Source: an uncultured Eubacteriales bacterium (lineage in GTDB: Bacteria > Bacillota_A > Clostridia > Lachnospirales > Cellulosilyticaceae). From it: a stretch of DNA of 8,719 nucleotides. Positions within the stretch are counted from its first letter, which is position 1, and every line of letters starts with the position of its first letter. The position numbers were made by a program, and so were the translations under genes. The stretch covers positions 1-8,719 of the forward strand of contig USPX01000072.1 of NCBI GenBank assembly GCA_900556665.1. The letters are read 5' to 3'. Below are positions 1 to 6,814 of the stretch, in pieces. The notes beneath the pieces were generated by a model that was not told where the DNA came from, did not search any database, and saw only the letters and a list, made by a program, of their open reading frames with translations.

Positions 1-904
1 CTCCTTTCATTCTAGCACGTTGTTTTAATTTGTCCTTAACTCCTGAAATAATCACAGGATATGAAATTGCAAAGGCTACGATAATTGCTGAAATTAATTT
101 CATACTTGTAGCTGAAATCTCAAATGTTAATGCTAAAGAAATAATTAAACGGTAAATAATTGAACCAATGATAGCTGCTATAATATTAGCTTTAATACCA
201 CGTTGTTTCACTACGCTATCTACGATAACTTCACCTATAATAAGCGAAGCAATTCCTATAACAACCATACCTGTTCCCATTCCTGTATCCGCTGAAGCTT
301 GCTTTTGTGCTACAAGTGCACCTGATAAAGCAACTAATGCATTGGCAAGGGCAAGCCCTATAATTTTCATACGATTTACGTTTATAGAAGAAGAACGTAC
401 CATATCTTCATTATCTCCTGTTGCTCGTATAGCAAGCCCAACATTTGTATGTAAAAAGACGCCTAATAAAATACAGATTATAGCTACACCCACAACCCCA
501 ATAACTATTTCTGCATTTTCACCACCTAAAGCTGTATTTAACTTAGTAAAAATAGTTTCTTCCCCTAGTAAAGATAAATTTGGCTTACCCATAATCATAA
601 TGTTAATAGAATATAAGCCAGTCATTGTTAAAATCCCTGCTAAGATAGGCTGTATTTTAAGTTTTGTTTGTAATATGGCCGTTACCATTCCTGCTAAAGT
701 CCCTGCTGCTGCCGCTGCTAAAATCCCAAGCTCTGGACTTCCTTTCATTGTGATAATTACAGATACTGCAGCACCTAAAGTAAAGCTTCCATCTACTGTT
801 AAATCAGGTATATCTAATATACGATATGAGATAAATAATCCTAAAGTCAGTAACGTATATAAGAGTCCTAGTTCTACAGCGGACATTGCAATTGTTGCAT
901 TCAT
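1..904 (-). CDS. trpY: ABC transporter permease, TrpY-like (predicted tryptophan uptake), partial at the 3' end
   Basis: Integral membrane subunit of an ABC importer. The frame is open from ATG at 902-904 to the window edge, giving 301 codons with no stop; family members are about 290-300 residues, so nearly the whole protein is present. The product is mostly hydrophobic helices. It carries the family's early motif DLTVDGSFTLGAA (residues 34-46) and the cytoplasmic loop GLAIRATGDNEDMVRS (156-171), where this family is expected to contact the ATPase. The C-terminus is basic (KDKLKQRARMKG). The start is supported by AAAAGGAGAG at 911-920. It lies 33 bases after the substrate-binding protein stop, so it belongs to the same T-box-controlled transcript. 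The family is the uncharacterised ABC permease group (COG4120 type); tryptophan as substrate is inferred from the leader, not from the protein. An ATPase gene is expected just beyond the left edge. The plus-strand open frame over this gene is a shadow. Confidence 0.9.
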   Translation of the reverse strand, partial: MNATIAMSAVELGLLYTLLTLGLFISYRILDIPDLTVDGSFTLGAAVSVIITMKGSPELGILAAAAAGTLAGMVTAILQTKLKIQPILAGILTMTGLYSINIMIMGKPNLSLLGEETIFTKLNTALGGENAEIVIGVVGVAIICILLGVFLHTNVGLAIRATGDNEDMVRSSSINVNRMKIIGLALANALVALSGALVAQKQASADTGMGTGMVVIGIASLIIGEVIVDSVVKQRGIKANIIAAIIGSIIYRLIISLALTFEISATSMKLISAIIVAFAISYPVIISGVKDKLKQRARMKG

Positions 905-937
905 TTTTTCCTCTCCTTTTACTCAATGATGTTTGAT

Positions 938-1957
938 TTATTCTACGATGATTGCACCCTCTGCTGTTTCTGGCGCCCCAATTGCTTTAGCTGTTGTTTT
1001 GTTAATTACTTTATAGAAATTATCTAATGTAGCAACTGGCATTTCACTAATTGCTTTGCCATTTAAAACGTCCGCTACCATTTCACCTGTTTTTTGACCT
1101 AAGTCTTCGTAGTTAATCCCTACAGTTGCATATCCACCGTCATTTACCATAGAGTCAGCCCCTACATATACTGGAATGCCCGCTTTCTTACCAACACTTG
1201 AAAGCACTGGCATAGCTGAAGCGATATTATTATCAATAGGTACATAGATCGCATCAACTTTGCTTGCTAAAATCTCTGCTGCCTGTTGTAATTCAGTAGT
1301 TGCAGTAATTGTACTTTCTTTATAATCAAAACCATAGTCTTTTGCAATTTCTTTTGCTTCATTAATTACTGATTCAGAGTTGATTTCAGCTGCTGAATAT
1401 AAGAAACCAAATGTTTGAACATCTGGTGTAAGTGCCTTGCAAAGTTCAAATGTTTCATCTACTGGAATCGCATCTGATGTTCCCGTTACATTGCCAGATG
1501 GACTTTCTAAGCTATCTACAAGTTTAGCCCCTAATGGATCTGTTACAGCTGAAAAGATAATTGGAATATCAGAAGTAGCTGCTGCCATAACTTGCGCTGA
1601 TGGTGTAGCAATGGCGATAACAACATCTGCTTTCTCACCTACAAATTTACTTGCGATAGAATTTAAGTTTGACTGATCAGCTTGTGCATTTTGATAATCA
1701 ATTGTAATGTTTTCCCCTTCTACAAAACCTTTTTCTGCTAATGCCCTAATAGTACTTTCTCTGATTGTATCTAAACTTGGGTGTTCTACATATTGAATAA
1801 TCGCAACCTTTTTAGCTCCTGCTGGTGCTGTCTTTTCTGCTGTTTGGGTTGTTTCATTTGCTTCACTGGCTTCTCCGCCTTGTGGTCCACTACTACAACC
1901 AACACCTAAACTCATAATCATACTTGCCATTAAAATCATTGCCATTTTCTTTTTCAT
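938..1957 (-). CDS. trpX: ABC transporter substrate-binding lipoprotein, TrpX-like (predicted tryptophan binding)
   Basis: Extracellular lipid-anchored binding protein of the same importer, 339 residues. A lipoprotein signal peptide (KKK, then a hydrophobic run) ends at SLGVGC with Cys21 as the predicted lipidated residue; the lipobox is relaxed. A flexible Glu/Thr/Ala-rich linker follows (about 25-48). The mature part is a two-lobed periplasmic-binding fold of the ABC_sub_bind type. It opens with KKVAIIQYVEHPSLD (49-63) and contains ATPSAQ (117-122), FSAVTDPLGAKLV (135-147) and the conserved late block VGADSMVNDGGYATVGINYE (265-284). The start has AGGAGG at 1965-1970 with good spacing. The gene is first after the tryptophan T-box and is followed 33 bases later by the permease. 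The protein family alone does not fix the ligand; the TGG specifier in the leader and the known TrpXYZ grouping make tryptophan the best prediction. Confidence 0.92.
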   Translation of the reverse strand: MKKKMAMILMASMIMSLGVGCSSGPQGGEASEANETTQTAEKTAPAGAKKVAIIQYVEHPSLDTIRESTIRALAEKGFVEGENITIDYQNAQADQSNLNSIASKFVGEKADVVIAIATPSAQVMAAATSDIPIIFSAVTDPLGAKLVDSLESPSGNVTGTSDAIPVDETFELCKALTPDVQTFGFLYSAAEINSESVINEAKEIAKDYGFDYKESTITATTELQQAAEILASKVDAIYVPIDNNIASAMPVLSSVGKKAGIPVYVGADSMVNDGGYATVGINYEDLGQKTGEMVADVLNGKAISEMPVATLDNFYKVINKTTAKAIGAPETAEGAIIVE

Positions 1958-2059
1958 GTTAAATCCTCCTTAATACTCTTCTACTATTTTTACTTTCTTA
2001 CTAAAATCCTCAAAGTATTTACTTTCTGATTTAACATTCTATGTGGAATCCTATTAAAT

Positions 2060-2093
2060 AAAAAAGCACCCATCCTTAGCCAAGGACAGATGC
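2060..2093 (-). terminator. T-box regulatory terminator
   Basis: A 12-pair stem including G-U pairs: GCATCTGTCCTT (2082-2093) pairs with AAGGATGGGTGC (2066-2077) around the loop GGCT, followed by six T residues (2060-2065). It shares its CCTT strand with the antiterminator, as expected for a T-box switch. About 100 bases of AT-rich untranslated sequence lie between it and the start codon at 1957. Confidence 0.93.
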
Positions 2094-2347
2094 ATATGCT
2101 CTGCGGTACCACCTTGATTAGCACAATGTGCTCATCTCTTCATAGAATGCTATCACATTCCGACCTATGATAACGCTGGTCTTGCGGTATAAGCTACTAG
2201 GGCCCATTTAATCCATCACAGACTTTTTCACTCAACCCTCCGAGGTCCATTTATCTACTCCGCTTTCTGCTAGGCTCCCACCTTCCCTAGCTCTCTGTAA
2301 GGGCGCTAATAGTTTTATCTCCTCATCAACGGTTTAAAATTTATGTT
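2060..2347 (-). promoter_or_regulatory. Tryptophan T-box riboswitch leader
   Basis: Transcription-attenuating leader that senses uncharged tRNA. Seen on the minus strand: the Stem I distal motif AGAGAG at 2291-2296 followed by a CTAGG/CCTAG stem; a specifier loop reading ATGGACCTCGGAG with the codon TGG at 2247-2249; a short AGCACA/TGTGCT hairpin; and the hallmark T-box AAGGTGGTACCGCAG at about 2101-2115. A terminator follows. In the antiterminator, CAAGG can pair with CCTTG at 2081-2085, the same bases that otherwise form the terminator stem. TGG is the sole tryptophan codon, so uncharged tRNA-Trp should permit readthrough into the binding protein and permease genes. The T-box bulge reads TGGT. 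The 5' end is placed from the promoter and is approximate. Confidence 0.95.
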
Positions 2348-2353
2348 AGCGTT

Positions 2354-2382
2354 AGTATACTCTTTTTAATTCCATTTGTCAA
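2354..2382 (-). promoter_or_regulatory. Sigma-A-type promoter of the tryptophan transporter operon
   Basis: Perfect -35 TTGACA (2377-2382) and -10 TATACT (2354-2359, five of six consensus bases) separated by 17 bases on the minus strand. Transcription is expected to start near 2347, placing the whole T-box at the 5' end of the RNA. Confidence 0.9.
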
Positions 2383-2504
2383 AACAATTTTATAATATTA
2401 TATATTTTACGTTAATTAATTATGCTATTTCTAATATTTAAATCGCATTTTTAACCTTTTTATTTTTATCTTATGTTATACTTTATGTTTTTTAATTTCT
2501 ATTT
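2383..2504. other. AT-rich spacer after the symporter gene
   Basis: Very AT-rich sequence between the symporter stop and the tryptophan operon promoter. I see no coding frame and no convincing hairpin followed by a T-run, so where the symporter transcript ends is unclear. With the leader and promoter listed separately, this completes the 1958-2504 gene-free stretch. Confidence 0.6.
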
Positions 2505-4049
2505 TTAATTTACAGCTTTCTCTTCACCAAATACTTCTACAATATGGGCTTCGCTCATTTGTGTGCTTACTAAACTTGCTACTGGTACAGCGATGCAAGA
2601 CACAATCATTGCTAAACTTGAGATAACTGGTGATGTGACACCTGCTGGTAAAAGTCCCATATTCCCAAGTACTGTGCCGGCAACTACTGTTAAACCACCT
2701 GCTATGAAACCTACCCAAGCTCCAACTTTTGTTGTCTTCTTCCAATATAAACCGAATACATATGGCCCTAAGAACATACCTGAAATAACGCCCCAAGATA
2801 GTGACATTAAGTTTACAATTGTACTAGATTGGAAGATTGCCATGATATAAGATAAACCTACGAATAATACGCAGAATACTCTCATTGTACGCATTGTTGC
2901 TTTATCTGAAATCTTAGGTGCCACAAAACCTTTGATAAAGTCGATAGAAATCGTTGAACTAGATACGAGTACTAATGAAGCTAATGTAGACATTGAAGCT
3001 GATAAAATAAGTACAATGATAATCCCCATAAGTGCGGCTGGTAGTGCACTTTCTAACATAAGTGGAATAATCATATCTGATGTTCCAGCATTAGGCGCTG
3101 CAATTGTTGCCCCTGGCATAACAGCTACTTTTTGAAGTACTCCTGCTGCATCTGTTGTTTCTTCTAAGAAGAATAAACGTCCTAATGAACCTGTAAAATA
3201 AGCTGAACCACCAATGATTAAAGCAAACAGTGTTGAAATAATAGTTCCCTTTTTAATAGCTGCTTCATCTTTGATTGCATAATATTTATGAATCATTTGA
3301 GGAAGCCCCCATACACCGAAGCTTGTCATTAAAATAAGCCCTAATAAAGGTAAGAATCTATTGCTATCTGAAAATGGACTTGTTAATGCTGAATCAAGTT
3401 CTTGTAGCGTTTGAAGTCCTGCACTTAAACCACCAACGTTTGGATGATTCACTACATAAAATACCATAAGAATACATCCTACAATCATAATGACACCTTG
3501 AATTAAATCATTAATAGCTGTTGCCACATAACCACCTAAGATTAAATATACAGCTGTAAGTAATGCCATAAAGAAAATCGCTACGTTAAAACTAATGTTA
3601 AATGAACTTTGTAAAATATATCCTAATCCCTTATAAACAGAAGCTGTATAAGGTACTAAGAAAATAAACATAATGATTGCTGCTACAAGTTTCATATTTT
3701 TACTCTGATATCTCTTTTCAAAGAACTCAGGCATTGTCTTTGCATCTAATTTGTGTGTCATTTCACGTGTACGTTTTGCAAGTACTTTCCATGCAAGCCA
3801 ACAGCCGAAAATTGCATTACCTATTCCAATCCAAGTGATAGGCACCCCAAATTGCCATCCTTGTGCACCTGCATAACCAATAAAAATAACTGCTGAAAAA
3901 TATGAAGTACCATAAGCAAAAGCACTTACCCAACCGCCCATATTTCTTCCACCTAAGAAGAAGTCATTTGTACTCTTAACTCTTGTTTTACTATAAATCC
4001 CCACGCCAATCATAATGCCAATAAATAATACCAAACACAATTCTTTCAT
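2505..4049 (-). CDS. Sodium:solute symporter family (SSS) transporter, substrate unknown
   Basis: Secondary transporter of 514 residues, the usual size for the SSS family (PutP, PanF, SGLT relatives), moving a small solute into the cell with Na+. The sequence is hydrophobic throughout, with about 13 likely membrane helices. Family marks include NDFFLGGRNMGGWVSAFAYG (28-47), GYAGAQGWQFG (58-68), GGYVATAINDLIQG (172-185), GLPQMIHKYYAIKD (248-261) and LSASMSTLAS (349-358). In the last, Ser354-Thr355 align with the PutP Ser340-Thr341 pair that binds sodium. The start is supported by AAAAAGGAG at about 4057-4065. A consensus promoter lies upstream, so it is probably monocistronic. Proline, pantothenate or another solute are all possible; the sequence does not decide. 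The neighbouring tryptophan riboswitch lies downstream and does not control it. Short open frames on either strand inside this gene are shadows. Confidence 0.92.
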   Translation of the reverse strand: MKELCLVLFIGIMIGVGIYSKTRVKSTNDFFLGGRNMGGWVSAFAYGTSYFSAVIFIGYAGAQGWQFGVPITWIGIGNAIFGCWLAWKVLAKRTREMTHKLDAKTMPEFFEKRYQSKNMKLVAAIIMFIFLVPYTASVYKGLGYILQSSFNISFNVAIFFMALLTAVYLILGGYVATAINDLIQGVIMIVGCILMVFYVVNHPNVGGLSAGLQTLQELDSALTSPFSDSNRFLPLLGLILMTSFGVWGLPQMIHKYYAIKDEAAIKKGTIISTLFALIIGGSAYFTGSLGRLFFLEETTDAAGVLQKVAVMPGATIAAPNAGTSDMIIPLMLESALPAALMGIIIVLILSASMSTLASLVLVSSSTISIDFIKGFVAPKISDKATMRTMRVFCVLFVGLSYIMAIFQSSTIVNLMSLSWGVISGMFLGPYVFGLYWKKTTKVGAWVGFIAGGLTVVAGTVLGNMGLLPAGVTSPVISSLAMIVSCIAVPVASLVSTQMSEAHIVEVFGEEKAVN

Positions 4050-4099
4050 TTCCCCATCTCCTTTTTATTTGGCTAAATAATTTGTTAACTCCCCTTTAG

Positions 4100-4111
4100 C
4101 ACTTTAAAGTG
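4100..4111. promoter_or_regulatory. Palindrome CACTTTAAAGTG, candidate operator
   Basis: A perfect 12-base palindrome about 15-26 bases downstream of the predicted symporter transcription start. The related half GTTAAAGTGC occurs on the minus strand at 4191-4200, about 30 bases upstream of the -35 box. A palindrome placed this way can be a repressor site, but I do not recognise the regulator and the motif is low in complexity. Confidence 0.35.
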
Positions 4112-4132
4112 TGTTAGTACCCTATTACATTC

Positions 4133-4161
4133 ATAATAGTTTGTTATTTTTCAATTGTCAA
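4133..4161 (-). promoter_or_regulatory. Sigma-A-type promoter of the symporter gene
   Basis: Perfect -35 TTGACA (4156-4161), a 17-base spacer and -10 TATTAT (4133-4138) on the minus strand. The predicted start is near 4126, giving a leader of about 75 bases before the symporter ATG. Confidence 0.85.
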
Positions 4162-4273
4162 TTTATTTATTGAAATTTTCCAAATAATCAGCACTTTAAC
4201 TTTATAATTTACTACCAAATATACAAATTGCTTATTTATCGTTTACTATCATCTCTTAAATAATTTTTTCTCA

Positions 4274-4335
4274 AAAAAATAAAGCCATAGCTTACACTCC
4301 TTATCAAGAAGTTGTAAGCTATGGCTTTATTTTTT
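4274..4335 (-). terminator. Long near-symmetrical terminator after the LURP-one gene
   Basis: Perfect 23-base inverted repeat: 4274-4296 pairs with 4313-4335 around a 16-base loop. The core is AAAGCCATAGCTTACA. The arms begin with A-runs and end with T-runs, so the hairpin has a T-tract on either strand and could act in both directions. It overlaps the stop codon of the upstream gene (4334-4336). No plus-strand gene is seen that would need it, so its natural job is ending the glycosyltransferase/LURP-one transcript. Confidence 0.92.
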
Positions 4336-4813
4336 AAGAATTATTATTTGCATTACACTGTGCACAATCTATAGCTAACATAATAGCAAGACCCATTAGT
4401 TCATCTGCTGGGTCAGGAATATCTAAAACATAACTATCTCCCCAAGTAAACCATTCTTTATTTAATGTCATAATGGAACTGCCATATTGTAATACATTAT
4501 AATCATGAGCAAAGAAATCCCCTCGAACCTCAATTCCCGCATTAGGTACAGTATATACTTGTTTGAAAAATGTGAGTTCCTTTACTAACTGACCAACCTC
4601 TCTTCCTCTTATAAAAATATTGAACTTAGGCATGAAGGTTAATAGCTTTTGCTCAATATAAATCACTTCTTGCCCATAGCAATCTTCTACATGAAGTTTA
4701 TGTCCTAAAGATAGAAATTCACATCTCCCATAGTATTTGTCATTACCTGCTTCATCTTTGATAATAAATGAATCAGTCCATGAAAAGACTCTTTGCTTAA
4801 TATATAATTTCAT
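4334..4813 (-). CDS. LURP-one-related / YxjI-like protein
   Basis: 159-residue cytoplasmic protein of the LURP-one-related family (tubby-like fold, DUF567, B. subtilis YxjI type), the usual length for a single-domain bacterial member. Visible family features are the opening LYIKQRVFSWTDSFIIKDE (3-21), the CEFLSLGHKLH stretch (31-41), QKLLTFMPKFNIF (55-67), and the C-terminal WFTWGDSYVLDI block followed by a hydrophobic LMGLAIMLAIDC helix. The tubby-like barrel with a buried C-terminal helix is family knowledge; no biochemical role is established, though lipid or membrane association is often suggested. A purine-rich GGGGGAT precedes the ATG. It lies 61 bases after the glycosyltransferase stop with no terminator between, so they are probably co-transcribed. 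TATAAT at 4838-4843 and TTGAAA-17-TATAAA at 4827-4855 are weak internal promoter candidates: the first lacks a good -35, and the second would start inside the ribosome binding site. Confidence 0.85.
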   Translation of the reverse strand: MKLYIKQRVFSWTDSFIIKDEAGNDKYYGRCEFLSLGHKLHVEDCYGQEVIYIEQKLLTFMPKFNIFIRGREVGQLVKELTFFKQVYTVPNAGIEVRGDFFAHDYNVLQYGSSIMTLNKEWFTWGDSYVLDIPDPADELMGLAIMLAIDCAQCNANNNS

Positions 4814-4874
4814 CTAATCCCCCTGTTTTATATCTAGATTATAGATTTATTTCAATTAGTTTATTGTTATGCTT

Positions 4875-6065
4875 TTACATACTCATAGTATTTTCTAAAT
4901 CATTGTTTTCTTTCTTATAGTTATCTATAACACGTTCATATAATGCTACAGCAGACTCACCAAATGCTTTTGCACTAAATTTTTCTGCACCCTCTGCAGC
5001 ATTAACGCTTAATCTAGCGCATAATGCTTCATCGTTTAAGAGCTTTTTAAGATATGCTAAGCATTCTTCCTTTGTGTTATAAGCAAAGCCATTTTCACCT
5101 TCTATTAAAACCCCATTTAAGCAATCATCTTGCCTACATAGAAGTGGTAAGCCACTAATAAGTGCTTCTATATAAGTTAATCCTTGTGTCTCACTAATAG
5201 AGGCACTTACAAAAATATCACCTAACTTATAATAATTGTGCACCTCCTCAATTGGCACCATACCTGTAAAAATAACATTGTCTGCTATCTGTAGTCTTTC
5301 TGCTTCTTCTTGTAATGCTTCTCTATGAGGCCCATCACCTACAATCAGCATTTTTATATCCTTATGCTCTTTAAGTACTTCTACCATATTCGCAAGGATT
5401 TCATCTATATTTTTCTCACTACCAAGTCTTCCAACCGTAATGAGTACCTTATCTTTATCACTTATCCCTAATTCTTTTCTGCGTCTACTGCGCTCTTCAG
5501 AAGACATCTTTTCTTGGAATCTATCTAATTTAAGACCTGTTGGGATTACCTCTATATGCGTGTGTATGCCATATTGTTCTAATGTATTTTTAGTTTTAAT
5601 AGTAGGTGCTATAACAGCTTCTACATTTTTAATGATTTCCTTTGAAAATAGTACAACTGCCTTATGTCCTACTACTTCACTTTTTATAAAATAGTTTGTA
5701 TAGTGCTCATACATTGTATGGTATGTATGAACCATCGGAATATTTAACTTTCTGGCAATACGTTTAGCAATAAAGAACGTACAAAACTCTGTTTGTGTAT
5801 GAATAATATCAGGCTGCCACTCCATAATCTCATCAATGTAGCGATTACGATATACCACTGTTGCTCTTGCATTTGGATAAAAACTTACCCCAAAAGAATG
5901 AATATAATACACATTACCTACTCTTCTTGAATGATGATCATTGGCTAATGCAAGGATTCTTACGTCATGCCCCAGATTGGTAAGTTCCTCATATAAATTC
6001 ATTGTAGAAGTTACAACACCATTAATCATCGGTGAAAACGCATCTGTTGTTATTAATACTTTCAT
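4875..6065 (-). CDS. Family GT4 glycosyltransferase, glycolipid-synthase-like
   Basis: 396-residue retaining glycosyltransferase with a GT-B fold. The N-terminal acceptor domain starts MKVLITTDAFSPMINGVVTS (1-20), typical of 1,2-diacylglycerol 3-alpha-glucosyltransferase and related enzymes, and includes HTYHTMYEHYT (113-123). The C-terminal donor domain has ITVGRLGSEKN (209-219), IVGDGP (241-246), VIFTGMV (264-270) and the EX7E motif (Glu292 and Glu300 in SETQGLTYIEAL). The product is probably membrane-associated, adding a hexose from a nucleotide sugar to diacylglycerol or another lipid; donor and acceptor cannot be fixed from sequence. AGGAGGAG precedes the ATG with good spacing. I see no convincing promoter in the 170 bases upstream; TTGTTT-17-TATTTT near 6186-6215 is a poor match. 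It is followed by the LURP-one-related gene. The plus-strand frame inside it is a shadow. Confidence 0.9.
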   Translation of the reverse strand: MKVLITTDAFSPMINGVVTSTMNLYEELTNLGHDVRILALANDHHSRRVGNVYYIHSFGVSFYPNARATVVYRNRYIDEIMEWQPDIIHTQTEFCTFFIAKRIARKLNIPMVHTYHTMYEHYTNYFIKSEVVGHKAVVLFSKEIIKNVEAVIAPTIKTKNTLEQYGIHTHIEVIPTGLKLDRFQEKMSSEERSRRRKELGISDKDKVLITVGRLGSEKNIDEILANMVEVLKEHKDIKMLIVGDGPHREALQEEAERLQIADNVIFTGMVPIEEVHNYYKLGDIFVSASISETQGLTYIEALISGLPLLCRQDDCLNGVLIEGENGFAYNTKEECLAYLKKLLNDEALCARLSVNAAEGAEKFSAKAFGESAVALYERVIDNYKKENNDLENTMSM

Positions 6066-6277
6066 TATTCTCCTCCTATCTACTTCCTACTCCAATATTG
6101 CTATCTTTGTATTGTAAGAGATGAGATTCATACAGCCATGTTTGATGTGTTTGTCTTCATATATATCTTTATTGATGCCTATTAATAAAATATAACCAAA
6201 AAGGAGAAAAAACAATACATTTCTTCCGATTTATTTTTTAAGGGGACTAGGAAGGAAACTTTTAAGTTTTTTACTTC

Positions 6278-6363
6278 GCGTGGATAAGTGGGGGAGTAAA
6301 ATTTTCCTTAACCCTCACTTCGTTCGAAGGTTAGATAAAATTTTCTCCCCCACTTATCCACGC
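6278..6363. repeat. 86-base fold-back repeat ending in DnaA-box-like sequences
   Basis: The outer arms match perfectly over 19 bases: GCGTGGATAAGTGGGGGAG (6278-6296) and its complement (6345-6363). After a one-base bulge, AAAATTTT (6298-6305) pairs with AAAATTTT (6337-6344). After a 3-base mismatch, TAACC (6309-6313) pairs with GGTTA (6329-6333). The tip contains CTTCGTTCGAAG, itself a small inverted repeat. Each outer arm contains TTATCCACG, one base from the DnaA box TTATCCACA, at 6279-6287 (minus) and 6354-6362 (plus). There is no T-run beside the stem, so it does not look like an intrinsic terminator. Confidence 0.85.
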
Positions 6364-6616
6364 TCTGGTTCAACCAAAATCGTTTCTACCAAGTTATTAA
6401 CCTTAAAAACTATATCTCCAGAGGGCGATGACTGACGGGTCGGCAAGGCTTCGAGGAAATGAGTTTTTTGGCTTTTAGAACTATGTTTGCCGAGGGCGAA
6501 TTGGCACGATAATATATATTTTTTTAGCTTGTATTTTTTGTGAGGGTTTGATAAAATCTTCTTCTGTGCTTGTTTAATCAAGGGTTGAATGGGCTTTGGT
6601 GAACGTTGATTAAGCT
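6364..6616. other. GC-richer patch of unknown origin, no supported gene
   Basis: Part of the 6066-6812 gene-free stretch. Around 6421-6480 the sequence is about half G+C, clearly above its surroundings, and GAGGGCGA occurs twice (6421-6428 and 6492-6499). A 75-codon minus-strand frame spans 6354-6581, but it starts at TTG, has no ribosome binding site and overlaps the fold-back repeat, so I do not call it a gene. It may be a fragment of a dispersed repeat or of a decayed mobile or coding sequence. Bases 6066-6277, on the other side of the fold-back repeat, are AT-rich and hold nothing else I can name beyond the glycosyltransferase leader. Confidence 0.4.
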
Positions 6617-6743
6617 TGTGGATAAAATAAGTTTTTGAGACGTTTTCTAAGAGTGTGATTTTTATCCACAGATTGAGATTTTTTTAAATTTGAAAAGTTA
6701 TCCACATTTGTAGTGATAGAAAATAAAGTAGTAGTTATCCACA
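6617..6743. promoter_or_regulatory. Cluster of four perfect DnaA boxes
   Basis: Four exact copies of the DnaA-box consensus TTATCCACA: 6617-6625 on the minus strand, and 6662-6670, 6698-6706 and 6735-6743 on the plus strand. The three plus-strand copies are spaced 36 and 37 bases apart, start to start. The background is AT-rich. Two one-mismatch boxes lie in the fold-back repeat 250-340 bases away. DnaA, the bacterial replication initiator, binds such sites as an ATP- or ADP-bound protein. There is no dnaA, dnaN, rpmH or other origin-linked gene in the window, and no clear DnaA-trio tract in the expected orientation, so I call this a DnaA-binding cluster, not an origin. Confidence 0.75.
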
Positions 6744-6760
6744 TTGATATAAAAGATAAA

Positions 6761-6814
6761 AAAAAATGCTTAGTACACGGAGTATTTAATTTTTGTGTGC
6801 ACTAAGCGTTTTTT
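6761..6814 (-). terminator. Terminator after the small membrane protein gene
   Basis: Arms 6761-6778 and 6797-6814 pair over 18 positions (core GCTTAGT/ACTAAGC, one A-C mismatch and one G-T pair) around an 18-base loop. On the minus strand the stem is followed by a run of T residues (to about 6758). It overlaps the stop codon at 6813-6815 and ends the manA transcript. Confidence 0.88.

Noticed and set aside
168..929. Plus-strand 253-codon open frame
   Set aside because: It is the antisense shadow of the ABC permease gene, which has a clear family match, a ribosome binding site and operon context.
1437..1676. Plus-strand 79-codon frame
   Set aside because: Antisense shadow of the substrate-binding protein gene.
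4827..4855. Separate promoter for the LURP-one gene (TTGAAA-17-TATAAA)
   Set aside because: The hexamers are decent, but the start would fall inside the ribosome binding site, leaving almost no leader.
6354..6581. Minus-strand 75-codon frame
   Set aside because: TTG start with no ribosome binding site, overlaps the fold-back repeat, and gives no recognisable protein; at best a decayed fragment.
6617..6743. CRISPR array
   Set aside because: The 9-base repeats are too short, and one copy is inverted; they match the DnaA box exactly.
6240..6760. Chromosomal replication origin (oriC)
   Set aside because: Four perfect DnaA boxes are present, but there is no dnaA, dnaN or rpmH nearby and no clear unwinding tract with DnaA-trios in the expected orientation. 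Kept as a DnaA-box cluster instead.
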